NCBI GenBank assembly: GCA_036506155.1
Contig: DASXSF010000148.1
Span: 1-64,000 of the forward strand
Length of the DNA: 64,000 bases
Direction of reading: 5' to 3'
From: DASXRA01 sp036506155
GTDB taxonomy: Bacteria > Actinomycetota > Actinomycetes > Mycobacteriales > Jatrophihabitantaceae
Positions 27,266-35,593 of the stretch are shown here, piece by piece. Within the stretch, counting starts at the first letter, position 1; each line of letters begins with the position of its first letter. Below the pieces are notes generated by a model, which made no database searches, was not told the origin of the DNA, and saw only the letters and a program-made list of their open reading frames with translations. The position numbers and the translations under genes were made by a program.

Positions 27266-28479
27266 GGCGATTGCTCACTTGTGGGACCGCTGCCGCTCCA
27301 TGTCCAGGCGTAGGTGCCGTCGTCGACGGCGCGGCCGCCCTCCCCGAGTTCAAGCGGGCGGAACGTGTCGACCATGACGGCGAGCTCATCGAAGAACTCG
27401 ACGCCGATGGAGCGTTCGTACGCACCGGGTTGAGGTCCGTGGGAGTGGCCTCCGGGGTGCAGGCTGATCGAACCCTGACCGATTCCGGAGCCCCGCCGTG
27501 CCTCGTAGTCGCCGCCGCAGTAGAACATCACCTCGTCGCTGTCGACGTTCGAGTGGTAGTACGGCACCGGAATAGACAGCGGGTGATAGTCGACCTTGCG
27601 GGGCACGAAGTTGCAGACAACGAAGTTGGTGCCCTCGAAGACCTGATGCGCGGGTGGCGGCTGGTGTACCCGGCCCGTGATCGGTTCGAAGTCCGAGACG
27701 TTGAACGCGTACGGGTACAGGCAGCCGTCCCAGCCGACGACGTCGAAGGGATGCCGGGGGTAGACGTAGATCGTCCCGGTGATGCCGGCGGGACCGCTGC
27801 CGCGGTGCTTGATGTACACCTCGACGTTATCTTCGTCGACCAGGGCAGGCTCGCCCGGGCCGCGCAGGTCGCGCTCGCAGTACGGCGAGTGTTCGAGGAA
27901 CTGACCGTATTTGGACAGGTAGCGCTTGACCGGGGTGATATGCGAGTTCGCCTCGATGCAGTAGGCGCGCAACGGCTCACCAGCCGTCGGCATCCAGCGG
28001 TGCGTCGTGGCGCGGGGGAGCAGGATGTAGTCGCCCTGCCGGGCGTCGAGCCCACCGAAGACCGTCTCGACCCTGGCCGAACCGGACTCGACGTAGACGC
28101 ACTCGTCGCCGATCGCGTTGCGGTACAGCGGCGAAGGGCGTTGCGCCACGACGTAGGAGATGCGCACGTCCGCGTTGCCGAGTACCAGCCGTCGGCCCGT
28201 CACGACGTCGGTGCTCTCGACATCGGCATCCTTGAACAGCTCGTGGAGTCGCAGGTGCCGGGGCAGCAGCGGGGCGTTGGGCACCGTGCTCAGGTCCGGC
28301 ACTCTCCAGACCCGAGCGTCCACGATCGCCGACGGCAGCTCGCGGTGGTAGAGCAGCGAGGAGTCCGCGGAGAAGCCCTCCTCGCCCATGAGCTCTTCGT
28401 AATACAGCCCGCCGTCGGGCGCGCGGTGCTGCGTGTGTCGCTTCGGCGGCACGCTGCCGCGCTGCCGGTAATACGCCAT
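27262..28479 (-). CDS. hmgA: Homogentisate 1,2-dioxygenase
   Basis: 405 residues. Opens the ring of homogentisate to maleylacetoacetate using Fe2+ and O2. Conserved regions are HTQHRAPDGGLYYEEL near the N-terminus, RATTHRWMP, HPFDVVGWDGCLYPYAFN and the iron-site stretch HPGGHSHGPQPGAYE. I choose the ATG at 28477-28479 (GGAGGG nine bases upstream) over a longer GTG reading. First gene of the operon; the divergent esterase gene begins 90 nt away. Confidence 0.94.
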   Translation of the reverse strand: MAYYRQRGSVPPKRHTQHRAPDGGLYYEELMGEEGFSADSSLLYHRELPSAIVDARVWRVPDLSTVPNAPLLPRHLRLHELFKDADVESTDVVTGRRLVLGNADVRISYVVAQRPSPLYRNAIGDECVYVESGSARVETVFGGLDARQGDYILLPRATTHRWMPTAGEPLRAYCIEANSHITPVKRYLSKYGQFLEHSPYCERDLRGPGEPALVDEDNVEVYIKHRGSGPAGITGTIYVYPRHPFDVVGWDGCLYPYAFNVSDFEPITGRVHQPPPAHQVFEGTNFVVCNFVPRKVDYHPLSIPVPYYHSNVDSDEVMFYCGGDYEARRGSGIGQGSISLHPGGHSHGPQPGAYERSIGVEFFDELAVMVDTFRPLELGEGGRAVDDGTYAWTWSGSGPTSEQSP

Positions 28480-28554
28480 CGTCGCGGTCCCTCCGCTCTC
28501 GCTGCTGCCCCCATCCTGACGTACCTGGGTCACGGTCCGGTCGCATTTACGGCG

Positions 28555-28560
28555 TAGCTT
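28555..28560 (+). promoter_or_regulatory. Leaderless -10 box of the esterase/ATP-grasp cluster
   Basis: TAGCTT ends eight bases before ATG 28569; there is no ribosome-binding site between. Confidence 0.45.
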
Positions 28561-28568
28561 TGCGCGCC

Positions 28569-29603
28569 ATGGGCAGTGCGGCAGCCGGTGATCGCGTCCG
28601 ATTCTGGCTGTCCGACCCAGGCGAGGCGGTGATCGACGTCCGGGTCTGGCTCGACCTCGAACACCACGTCGACCCGCCCGCTATGCGGCGCACGAGCGGC
28701 CGGTGGGCGGTGGAGATCGCGCGCCCGCCCGTCCAGCGGGTGGAGTACCTGTACCTGCTGACCTATGCCGACGGGTCCGGGTCAAAGATGTGCGATCCGG
28801 ACAACCCGGTGCGCGTGCCGACGGCGTTCGGCGCCCATTCGGTATTGGAGTTCGCCGGATACACGGCGCCGGGGTGGCTCACCGGCGAATTCGAGCCCGG
28901 TCGCACGACAGCCCTGATGGTGCGGGCCCTGGAGCTCCGGCGGCCGTTGCCGATCACGATCTGGTCGCCCGCGGACTGCCCGGCCGGGGCGGCGCTGCCG
29001 ATCCTGCTCGTGCACGACGGTCCCGAGTTCGAGCGGTTGGCCTCGGTGACCCGGTTCGCCGCGGCCATGATCGGGTCGGGGCGGCTGCCCGCCCACCGGG
29101 TGGCGCTGCTCGGGCCTGGCGACCGCGACCGGTGGTATGCCGCGTCGCCCGCGTACGCGCGTGCCTTGCGCGGGCTGGGCCTGCCGGCCGTCAGGGACGC
29201 GGCGGCGGTGCGCGGCTCCGTCGCGCTCGCCGGGGCCAGCCTCGGCGCGTTGGCCGCACTGCACGCGGCGGTGACGCAGCCCGGGACTGCGAGCGCGCTG
29301 TTCCTCCAGTCCGGCAGCTTCTTCCGCCCGGACCTGGACGCCCAGGAGCGCTCGTTCGGCGGGTTCGCGGCCGTGACCGAGTTCGTCGCGTCCCTCGACA
29401 GGTCGGCGCCGCTGCGCATCGCCATGACCTGCGGGCTGGCTGAGGAGAACCTGGCCAACAACCGGCTGATGGCGCGGCGGCTCGCCGAGCTGGGCCACGC
29501 CGTGACGTACGGCGAGGTCCCTGACGCGCACACCCACGTCGGCTGGCGCGACGCGTTCGACCCGTACCTTGTGGACCTGCTCGCGGCAGCGTGGCTGCCA
29601 TGA
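28569..29603 (+). CDS. Putative esterase, alpha/beta-hydrolase (Fes-like, with N-terminal beta domain)
   Basis: 344 residues. An N-terminal beta-sandwich like the starch-binding/Fes N-domain (about 1-110, ending CDPDNPVRVPTAFGAHS) is followed by an alpha/beta hydrolase. The nucleophile elbow is GASLGALAALHAA (Ser in GxSxG), an acid is likely near TCGLAEEN, and the His is in DAHTHVGWRDAF. Such enzymes cleave esters of large substrates or peptides. Its TGA overlaps the next ATG (ATGA), so it is co-translated with a second esterase. Confidence 0.82.
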   Translation: MGSAAAGDRVRFWLSDPGEAVIDVRVWLDLEHHVDPPAMRRTSGRWAVEIARPPVQRVEYLYLLTYADGSGSKMCDPDNPVRVPTAFGAHSVLEFAGYTAPGWLTGEFEPGRTTALMVRALELRRPLPITIWSPADCPAGAALPILLVHDGPEFERLASVTRFAAAMIGSGRLPAHRVALLGPGDRDRWYAASPAYARALRGLGLPAVRDAAAVRGSVALAGASLGALAALHAAVTQPGTASALFLQSGSFFRPDLDAQERSFGGFAAVTEFVASLDRSAPLRIAMTCGLAEENLANNRLMARRLAELGHAVTYGEVPDAHTHVGWRDAFDPYLVDLLAAAWLP

Positions 29604-30316
29604 GACGTGAGCTGCGCGACGGCGTGATCAGCTACGGCCATTGGGGACGCCCGGTCGTGGTCTTCGCCTCCGAGCAGGGCAAAGCCATCGACTACGAGAA
29701 CAACGGCATGGTCGGTGCAGTGGCCGATCTCATCGAGAGCGGGCGGGTGAAGCTGTATTGCGTCGATTCGTTCGACGGCGAGACGTGGTCGCGCACCGAT
29801 CTGCCGCTCGAGGAGCGCGCCCGCCGTCACCGCCGATACGAGGCGTGGATCCTCGGCGACGTGGTGCCGGCGATCCATGCCGACTGTGGTGGACCGCTCG
29901 ACATCCTCACGACGGGCTGTAGCCTCGGCGCGTACCACGCGGTGAACTTCGCCCTGAAGCACGCCGACGTGTTCCCGCTCGCGATCGGGTTGTCCGGCAA
30001 CTATGACGTTGCGGCGTGGCATGGATGGGGAGAGCGCGGCGACGACACGTACTTCAACAGCCCGGTCGACTACGTGCCCAATCTCGGCGGTGACCACCTC
30101 GACTGGCTGCGCGGGCGGGTGTCGATCCTGCTGGTCGTCGGGCAGGGCGCCTGGGAGACGAACCCCACCGGCGCCCTCCCGTCGACGCGACATCTAGCGG
30201 ATCTCCTGCAGCGCAAGGGGATTCGCTGTGAGCTGGACGTCTGGGGTACCGACGTCGCGCACGACTGGCCCTGGTGGCGGCGGGAGATCGCGCACCACCT
30301 GCCCCGGTTCTGCTGA
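29600..30316 (+). CDS. Second esterase-like alpha/beta-hydrolase (COG4947-like)
   Basis: 238 residues. GCSLGAYHAVNFALKH is the nucleophile elbow (GCSLGA), DVWGTDVAHDWPWW holds the likely catalytic His, and ESGRVKLYCVDSFDGETW is typical of this esterase group. It starts at the ATG overlapping the upstream stop; an earlier in-frame GTG would be inside that gene. It sits between another esterase and an ATP-grasp gene in the same direction. Confidence 0.8.
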   Translation: MRRELRDGVISYGHWGRPVVVFASEQGKAIDYENNGMVGAVADLIESGRVKLYCVDSFDGETWSRTDLPLEERARRHRRYEAWILGDVVPAIHADCGGPLDILTTGCSLGAYHAVNFALKHADVFPLAIGLSGNYDVAAWHGWGERGDDTYFNSPVDYVPNLGGDHLDWLRGRVSILLVVGQGAWETNPTGALPSTRHLADLLQRKGIRCELDVWGTDVAHDWPWWRREIAHHLPRFC

Positions 30317-30330
30317 CGCGCGCGACACGG

Positions 30331-30336
30331 TAGCGT
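30331..30336 (+). promoter_or_regulatory. Leaderless -10 box of the ATP-grasp gene
   Basis: TAGCGT ends six bases before ATG 30343, so this gene may also be transcribed separately from the two esterases. Confidence 0.45.
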
Positions 30337-30342
30337 CCGGGC

Positions 30343-31593
30343 ATGACAGGCGCGCGCGAGGCCGACCATCTGGTAGGACTGCTGCTCGGCACCGAGGACG
30401 ACTGGCCTCGCGCATATGAGGCGCTGCTCGCGCTGGTCTCGCCGGTTCGGTACCGCGACGGCAGCACGCATCGCTTCGCCACCGAACGGCTGACGATCGA
30501 GCCGTTCTCGCTGCGGGCGCGCCCGCGGGTGGAGCTGGTGATCGACCGGCTGGCGTACTGGTACTACCACCCGCGCGAGTGGCTCAAGAAGGTCGCGTTG
30601 ATGGACGACGTGTATCTGCTGAACTCGCCGTTCACGTTCCAGGCGATGGAGAAGCACGCCGCCTACTGCGCGATGATGCGCCTGGGCCTCAAGGTCCCCG
30701 ACACGGTGCTGGTCCCGTACAAGAACCCCGTCGACGACGCCAAATACGCGTTTACCTCGCAGCGGTACAACCGCCCGTTCGACCTGGAGGAGGTAGCCGG
30801 GATCGTCGGGTTTCCGCTCTACATGAAGCCGTACGACGGCGGGGCGTGGCGCGGCGTGTCCCGCGTCCGCGACTCCGCAGAGCTGCATCGCGCCTACGAC
30901 GCGTCCGGCAGGATGCTCATGCACCTGCAGGCGGCTGTCGACGGCTTCGACGTGTTCGCCCGAGCCCTGTCGATCGGCGCCGAGACGATGGTGATGCGTT
31001 TCGACCCCGATGCGCCGATGCACGACCGCTACCGGGTGGAGCACGACTTCCTCGACGCGCACACCGGGGACGAGGTCGTCACGATCTCGCGGACCGTCAA
31101 CGCGTTCTTCCGCTGGGAGTTCAACTCCTGCGAGGTGCTGATCAAGGACCGGCAGGTCCATCCGATCGACTACGCCAACGCGTGTCCTGACGTCGCCGTA
31201 ACGTCGCTGCACTACTACTTCCCGTGGGCGATGTCGGCGCTGGTGAAGTGGACGGTGTTCTGCCTGGTGACGGGCCGGCGCCCGGACATCGACCTGGACA
31301 CCCGCGCATACTTCGACATCGCCGACCAGGCCGAACTGAGTTATGCCGAAAAGATCGCCGCATACCGCCGACTGGCCGACAGCTACTTCGAGGTCGACGC
31401 GTACCGGGACTTCTGCGACACGTATCTGTCCACTGTAGACGAGCGTGTCCTGGACTGGATCAAAGGACCGGAGTTCGACCGGCTATTGATCGACACGATC
31501 ACGGCGACGTACCCGGCGCACGAGCGTGAGCAGTTCCTCGCCCACTTCCGTGGCCTGATCGACATGTGGGTCGACGAACGGGGTCAGCGATGA
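30343..31593 (+). CDS. ATP-grasp domain protein (RimK/glutathione-synthetase-like)
   Basis: 416 residues. An N-terminal helical region is followed by an ATP-grasp fold: NSPFTFQAMEKHAAYCAMM, then VGFPLYMKPYDGGAWRGVS (the ATP-binding Lys and glycine loop), MLMHLQAAVDGFDVFARAL and a metal site near VEHDFLD and IDYANACPDV. ATP-grasp ligases join a carboxylate to an amine through an acyl phosphate. The Trp/Tyr-rich stretch LAYWYYHPREWLKK is conserved-looking. Substrate unknown. The two preceding esterases suggest a shared pathway. Confidence 0.82.
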   Translation: MTGAREADHLVGLLLGTEDDWPRAYEALLALVSPVRYRDGSTHRFATERLTIEPFSLRARPRVELVIDRLAYWYYHPREWLKKVALMDDVYLLNSPFTFQAMEKHAAYCAMMRLGLKVPDTVLVPYKNPVDDAKYAFTSQRYNRPFDLEEVAGIVGFPLYMKPYDGGAWRGVSRVRDSAELHRAYDASGRMLMHLQAAVDGFDVFARALSIGAETMVMRFDPDAPMHDRYRVEHDFLDAHTGDEVVTISRTVNAFFRWEFNSCEVLIKDRQVHPIDYANACPDVAVTSLHYYFPWAMSALVKWTVFCLVTGRRPDIDLDTRAYFDIADQAELSYAEKIAAYRRLADSYFEVDAYRDFCDTYLSTVDERVLDWIKGPEFDRLLIDTITATYPAHEREQFLAHFRGLIDMWVDERGQR

Positions 31594-31629
31594 CCGCAAA
31601 CGCTGCGAGAGACGAACCGGCGGATTGAC

Positions 31630-32940
31630 TCAGCGCTTCTCGATCGGCACGAACTGGCGCTGGGTCGGGCCTGTGTACAGCTGCCGCGGGCGGCCGATCC
31701 TGGTCTCCGGGTCGTTGATCATCTCGTACCACTGGGCGATCCACCCCGGCAGCCGGCCGATCGCGAACAATACCGTGAACATCTTCGCCGGAAAGCCCAT
31801 CGCTCTGTACAGCAGGCCTGTATAGAAGTCCACGTTGGGGTAGAGCTTGCGGGAGATGAAGTAGTCGTCCGAGAGCGCGACGCCTTCGAGCTCGACGGCG
31901 ATGTCGAGCAGGTCGTCGCGTTTGCCGAGGGCCGAGAGCACCTGGTCTGCCGTCTTCTTGATGATTGCGGCACGCGGGTCGTAGTTCTTGTACACGCGAT
32001 GCCCGAATCCCATCAGCCGCACGCCGGCCTCCTTGTTCTTGACCTTCCTGACGAACGACGCCACATCGCCGTCGTGGGCGCGGATCGCCGCCAGCATCTC
32101 GAGCACTTCCTGGTTGGCGCCGCCGTGCCGGGGCCCCGAGAGCGCGTGGATACCAGCCGACACCGAGGCGAACAGGTTCGCCTGCGAAGAGCCGACCAGT
32201 CGCACCGTCGACGTCGAGCAGTTCTGTTCGTGGTCGGCGTGCAGGATGAAAAGCTGGTCCAGGGCGCGCACAATGACCGGGTCCGGCAGGTACGGCTCGG
32301 CGGGGAAGCCGAACGTCATGCGCAGGAAGTTCTCGACCAGGCCGAGCGAGTTGTCCGGGTAGAGATAGGGCTGGCCGACGGACTTTTTGTACGCGTAGGC
32401 GGCGATCGTCGGCAGCTTGGCGAGGAGGCGCACCGTCGACAGCTCGGCGTCGGCTTCGACCGACGGGTTCAGCGCGTCCTGATAGAACGTGGACAGCGCG
32501 GATACCGCCGATGACAGCACCGGCATCGGGTGCGCGTCGCGGGGGAATGCGTCGAACAGGCCCTTGAGCTCCTCGTGGAGCAGCGTGTGCCGCCGAATCT
32601 GTTCGGTGAACGCCGCCAACTGCTCTACGGTGGGCAGTTCGCCGTGGATCAGCAGGTAGCTCACCTCGATGAACGAGGACCCCTCGGCAAGCTCGTCGAT
32701 GGGATAACCGCGGTAGCGCAACACGCCGGCGTCGCCGTCTATGTACGTGATCGCCGAGCTGCACGCTGCGGTGTTGGCGAAGCCGGGATCGTAGGTGACC
32801 AGTCCGGCCCTCGCCAGCAGCCGCGAGATGTCGACGCCGGCAGCGCCCTCGGTGGCGGGTCGAACCTCAAGCTCGATAGCGTCCCTGCCGCCGTGGTGCA
32901 GGGCTGCGGAATCGGGCGTCTGGACGGTGGTTTCCGTCAT
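31630..32940 (-). CDS. gltA: Citrate synthase
   Basis: 436 residues, the hexameric/type II length. Makes citrate from oxaloacetate and acetyl-CoA. Catalytic residues lie in ILHADHEQNCST, LSGPRHGGANQEVL, GFGHRVYKNYDPRA and NVDFYTGLLY (the catalytic Asp). ATG start preceded by GAGAGGGG. It is convergent with the ATP-grasp gene with a 36-nt gap. Confidence 0.95.
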   Translation of the reverse strand: MTETTVQTPDSAALHHGGRDAIELEVRPATEGAAGVDISRLLARAGLVTYDPGFANTAACSSAITYIDGDAGVLRYRGYPIDELAEGSSFIEVSYLLIHGELPTVEQLAAFTEQIRRHTLLHEELKGLFDAFPRDAHPMPVLSSAVSALSTFYQDALNPSVEADAELSTVRLLAKLPTIAAYAYKKSVGQPYLYPDNSLGLVENFLRMTFGFPAEPYLPDPVIVRALDQLFILHADHEQNCSTSTVRLVGSSQANLFASVSAGIHALSGPRHGGANQEVLEMLAAIRAHDGDVASFVRKVKNKEAGVRLMGFGHRVYKNYDPRAAIIKKTADQVLSALGKRDDLLDIAVELEGVALSDDYFISRKLYPNVDFYTGLLYRAMGFPAKMFTVLFAIGRLPGWIAQWYEMINDPETRIGRPRQLYTGPTQRQFVPIEKR

Positions 32941-33050
32941 CGGGGGCCCCTCTCACGTTGCGGTGCCGCCGACATTACTTGACGAAATTGTCGCGCCACG
33001 GTGCATCCGGGGCACCTGTGAGATTCCGCAACACGCGGGCACCCGGCAGC

Positions 33051-33926
33051 TCAGTTCGCCGCCCGGTGATCGCTGATGACGTCGTCGATGACGCGCAGAT
33101 TCAACGGCTCGTCGCCGGGCAGGCTGATGAGCGCCTTCCACAGCGCCCAGCCGCGCGCCCTGGCCCAGGTACCGGCATCCTGGCCGACGGTGCGCCGGAA
33201 CGCCGCACGGCTCTCGCCGGTGAAGAAGGTCCACGCGATTACCAGGTCGCACGCCGGATCGCCCACTCCGGACGTGCCGAAATCGATCACACCGGCCAGG
33301 CGTCCGTCCCGTACGAGCAGGTTGCCGACTGCGATGTCGCCGTGGAACCACGCCGGCGGCCCCTCCCAGCGCGACGCCAATGCCGTGTCCCAGACGTCGG
33401 CTGCCGCCCTGTCGACGCGGCCATCCTGTCGCGCCAGCGCCTCGCGGGTCTCACGGTCGTAGTGCGCCGGCGGCGCGCCGCGGTAGAAGCTGTGCGCCCC
33501 GGCACGGGGGCCGTCCGAGGCATCGATGCGCTGCAGGGCCAGGAGGAACTCGGCGACCGCCACCGCGAACGCCGGTAGTTCGGCGATGCGTTCGGAGCTC
33601 GCCAGCTCGCCGGAAATCCAGCGACGGATCGACCACGGGAACGGGTATCCCTCGCCCGGGACGCCCATCGCGAGCGGCGCGGGGACGGGCGTCGGCAACT
33701 GCGGTGCCAGCACGGGCAGCCAGCGATCTTCCTTGTCGACAGCCGGGGTGTAACTCTCGTGCGTCGGCAGCCGCACCGTCATGTCGTCGCCGAGCCGGTA
33801 TGTGCGGTTGTCCCACCCATCGACCTCGACAGGCCGTACCGCCAGGTCGCGCCACCGCGGGAACTGGGCCGCGATCAGCCGCCGGACCAGTCCCGCGTCG
33901 ATGCCCGCACGTCCGTCGCCAGCCAC
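33051..33926 (-). CDS. Aminoglycoside phosphotransferase-family kinase
   Basis: 291 residues. Kinase-like fold with the Brenner motif WFHGDIAVGNLLV and the metal motif GVIDFGTSGVGDPACDL; the N-lobe has NRTYRLGDDMTVRLP. Family members phosphorylate antibiotics, sugars or other small molecules, so resistance cannot be assumed. I start at GTG 33926, where the conserved region begins; the longer frame runs back through the Clp-N gene and is not coding. Confidence 0.83.
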   Translation of the reverse strand: MAGDGRAGIDAGLVRRLIAAQFPRWRDLAVRPVEVDGWDNRTYRLGDDMTVRLPTHESYTPAVDKEDRWLPVLAPQLPTPVPAPLAMGVPGEGYPFPWSIRRWISGELASSERIAELPAFAVAVAEFLLALQRIDASDGPRAGAHSFYRGAPPAHYDRETREALARQDGRVDRAAADVWDTALASRWEGPPAWFHGDIAVGNLLVRDGRLAGVIDFGTSGVGDPACDLVIAWTFFTGESRAAFRRTVGQDAGTWARARGWALWKALISLPGDEPLNLRVIDDVISDHRAAN

Positions 33927-33993
33927 GTCGGCCGATTGTGGGTGGCTGCCGGCGTGGCAGCAAAGCAATTCCCCACCGTGCGGCCGAATCGGC

Positions 33994-34710
33994 TCAGCTG
34001 GCCAGTCGGTCGCGGTCAATGATCGCGGCACGCACTGGATCTGCCGAGCCCCCGAGGGCTTCGAGGATCGGGCGCACCGGCCCGCTCGTCGGGACGAGCA
34101 GGCTGAGCGTGATGTGTTCCACTCCGATGTGCCGATCATGGCGAGCCAGCGCTTCGCGCAGTGACATCTCGAGGACCCGCTTCGAGCCGGGAGTGAAGGG
34201 CAGATGTCCGACGAGGGGGGCGCCGGGCGCGCGATAGCGGCCGGAGGCGGGAGGCGCCGCGACCGGAGCCGGCGCGGATACGGCGAGGCCGCGATGCGCG
34301 TGGCGTCGCCGGCGCCAGCGGCGCCGCAGTGGGGCCGGGCGGCGGCGGCCGGTGCGGCGCGCCCCGCACTGCACGGCCTGGCCGGCGCGCGTGAGTGACT
34401 CCAGCGGCACGGATGCCTCGATCCTGGCGCGCACGACGTCAAGGTCGATGCCGATGCTGGCCAGCGCATCGCGGTCGAGGTCGGCGAACAGAGCCGCAGC
34501 AGCGCCCAGCCCGACACGGCGCACCACCTCTTCCTCGACCCGCTCGGCCGTGATGCGGTGCTCGCGCAGCACGCCGCCGACCGGCGTATCGGTCGTGGTG
34601 AGCGCGAGCAGCAGGTGCTCGCAGCCGATGTAGCGATGGCCCAGGCGCCGGGCGTGCTCCTGTGCATGGATCACCACGGTGCGAGCGTCCGCGCTGAAGC
34701 GCTCGAACAT
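33994..34710 (-). CDS. Clp N-terminal-domain protein (no ATPase)
   Basis: 238 residues with two Clp-N repeats: FERFSADARTVVIHAQEHA (1-65) and LPFTPGSKRVLEMSLREALA (about 165-230), the substrate/adaptor-binding domain of ClpC/ClpA without ATPase modules. The linker (about 115-160) is very Arg-rich (RRWRRRRHAHRG), then Pro/Ala-rich. ATGATG at the start overlaps the upstream HTH stop; GGAGG is five bases before the second ATG. Such stand-alone Clp-N proteins in actinobacteria are often paired with a small HTH gene, as here. It may modulate Clp proteolysis or the regulator. Confidence 0.8.
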   Translation of the reverse strand: MFERFSADARTVVIHAQEHARRLGHRYIGCEHLLLALTTTDTPVGGVLREHRITAERVEEEVVRRVGLGAAAALFADLDRDALASIGIDLDVVRARIEASVPLESLTRAGQAVQCGARRTGRRRPAPLRRRWRRRRHAHRGLAVSAPAPVAAPPASGRYRAPGAPLVGHLPFTPGSKRVLEMSLREALARHDRHIGVEHITLSLLVPTSGPVRPILEALGGSADPVRAAIIDRDRLAS

Positions 34711-34943
34711 CATCGCCTCCCGATGCGCCGGCCGTACTTGCGATGGACGGTCTGCTTGCTGACGCCCAGCCGATCGGCGATGTGCTGCCAGGACCACCCC
34801 AGCGTGCGTGCGTTCCCGACCTGCACGAGCTCCAGGCGTTCGGTCAGCGTGCGCAGGGCAGCAACCGCACGCAGCCCAACGTCGGGGTCATGGCTGGCCG
34901 CGCTCTCCGCGATCTGAACGGTGCTCTCCACGGCTGTCAGCAT
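34710..34943 (-). CDS. Small helix-turn-helix protein paired with the Clp-N gene
   Basis: 77 residues, a helical N-terminal half and an HTH at the C-terminus (WSWQHIADRLGVSKQTVHRK) like a sigma region 4 or MarR-type recognition helix. The ATG lies inside a perfect 26-bp palindrome (34931-34956), suggesting that the gene controls its own translation or transcription. An in-frame TTG at 34970 is a less likely start. Its stop overlaps the Clp-N start, so the two are coupled. Confidence 0.78.
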   Translation of the reverse strand: MLTAVESTVQIAESAASHDPDVGLRAVAALRTLTERLELVQVGNARTLGWSWQHIADRLGVSKQTVHRKYGRRIGRR

Positions 34944-34956
34944 ATGCTGACAGCCG
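34931..34956. promoter_or_regulatory. Perfect 26-bp palindrome containing the HTH start codon
   Basis: CGGCTGTCAGCAT followed by its exact complement ATGCTGACAGCCG. The minus-strand ATG of the HTH gene is the first half-site base triplet past the centre. The core GTCAGCATATGCTGAC is related to three further dyads up to 35033. Confidence 0.75.
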
Positions 34957-34962
34957 CTCGAC

Positions 34963-34978
34963 GTCAACAATTGCTGAC
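34963..34978. promoter_or_regulatory. Second related dyad (GTCAACAATTGCTGAC)
   Basis: A 16-bp dyad with one mismatch, sharing the GTCA...TGAC frame of the 26-bp palindrome; the start of each GTCA core is 26 bp from the other. Probably a second operator of the same repressor. Confidence 0.55.
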
Positions 34979-34995
34979 GGGCTCAAAATCTCGCG

Positions 34996-35014
34996 CGTCA
35001 ACGTAGCGTTGACG
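34996..35014. promoter_or_regulatory. Third related dyad (CGTCAACG-TAG-CGTTGACG)
   Basis: Perfect 8-bp arms around TAG. Its right arm is the TTGACG -35 box of the rightward promoter, so protein bound here would block that promoter. Confidence 0.6.
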
Positions 35015-35037
35015 TGACAACTGCCGGTTGTCAGACT
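35009..35037 (+). promoter_or_regulatory. Promoter of the small HTH gene at 35044, with embedded dyad
   Basis: TTGACG (35009-35014), 17-nt spacer, CAGACT (35032-35037), six bases to the ATG: a leaderless promoter with ideal spacing. The spacer is occupied by the inverted repeat TGACAAC-TGCCG-GTTGTCA (35015-35033), a likely repressor site. Confidence 0.65.
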
Positions 35038-35043
35038 TGGCGC

Positions 35044-35253
35044 ATGCCACGCCAGCCCACGCACGAACAGACCTTCCGCCGCCTAAGGGAGGTGCGAGCG
35101 CAGGCCCTGGAACATATGCGCCTCGCGCAACAGCTGGCTGCGGAGAGGCGTGAGCTGATGCGCAGCCTGCTCGACGACGGCCTGTCACAGGCCGACATCG
35201 CCCGGGAGCTCGGCGTGTCCCGGCAGGCCGTCCAGAAGATGCTGGCTGTTTGA
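35044..35253 (+). CDS. Small HTH DNA-binding protein, divergent from the Clp-N pair
   Basis: 69 residues: an Arg/Gln/Leu-rich helix, then a C-terminal HTH (LSQADIARELGVSRQAVQKM) ending four residues before the stop. The promoter has ideal spacing and leaves no leader. With the oppositely oriented HTH/Clp-N pair and the four dyads between them it looks like a two-regulator switch. No effector domain is present. Confidence 0.75.
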   Translation: MPRQPTHEQTFRRLREVRAQALEHMRLAQQLAAERRELMRSLLDDGLSQADIARELGVSRQAVQKMLAV

Positions 35254-35296
35254 GTCGTCATCCCCGCCCTGCCGCCTGCCGTATGGCGCGAGCAGA

Positions 35297-35479
35297 ATGG
35301 CTGGCGTGGACCACCGCACGCAGGTGATCGAGCTCAGCGAGGGCGTGACCCAGGCGATATGCACGTGCGGCTGGCGCAGCGAACGCTACGGCCAGAACAA
35401 GCAGACCGGCACGATGGACGCGCTGCAACAGGCGCGCGACGCCGCTGACCTGCACGAGTGGGACGCCGCCTTGTCGTGA
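35297..35479 (+). CDS. Small conserved hypothetical protein
   Basis: 60 residues with AICTCGWRSERYGQ, a Cys-x-Cys motif followed by Trp/Arg, and an Ala/Asp-rich helical C-terminus. Compact proteins of this pattern recur in actinobacteria, but I cannot give a function. It follows the small HTH gene by 43 nt in the same direction and ends before a strong bidirectional terminator. Confidence 0.55.
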   Translation: MAGVDHRTQVIELSEGVTQAICTCGWRSERYGQNKQTGTMDALQQARDAADLHEWDAALS

Positions 35480-35520
35480 ACCCATCAGCGCAACGGGCGC
35501 TCCGCGACCGACCGACATGA

Positions 35521-35560
35521 GTGGACGGCCCCAGCCCCTGAAGGGGCCGGGGCCGTCCAC
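35521..35560. terminator. Bidirectional terminator between convergent genes
   Basis: GTGGACGGCCCC-A-GCCCC, loop TGAA, GGGGC-C-GGGGCCGTCCAC: 17 pairs with one mismatch and a tetraloop. It lies between the small gene ending at 35479 and the GH92 gene ending at 35594, and serves both. Confidence 0.85.
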
Positions 35561-35593
35561 TCTGCGCTGTCCGGCCGAACTCACTCCTGCCGA

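Noticed and set aside
33051..33926. Aminoglycoside resistance gene
   Set aside because: Only the general kinase motifs of the family are visible; many members act on other substrates, so resistance is not claimed.
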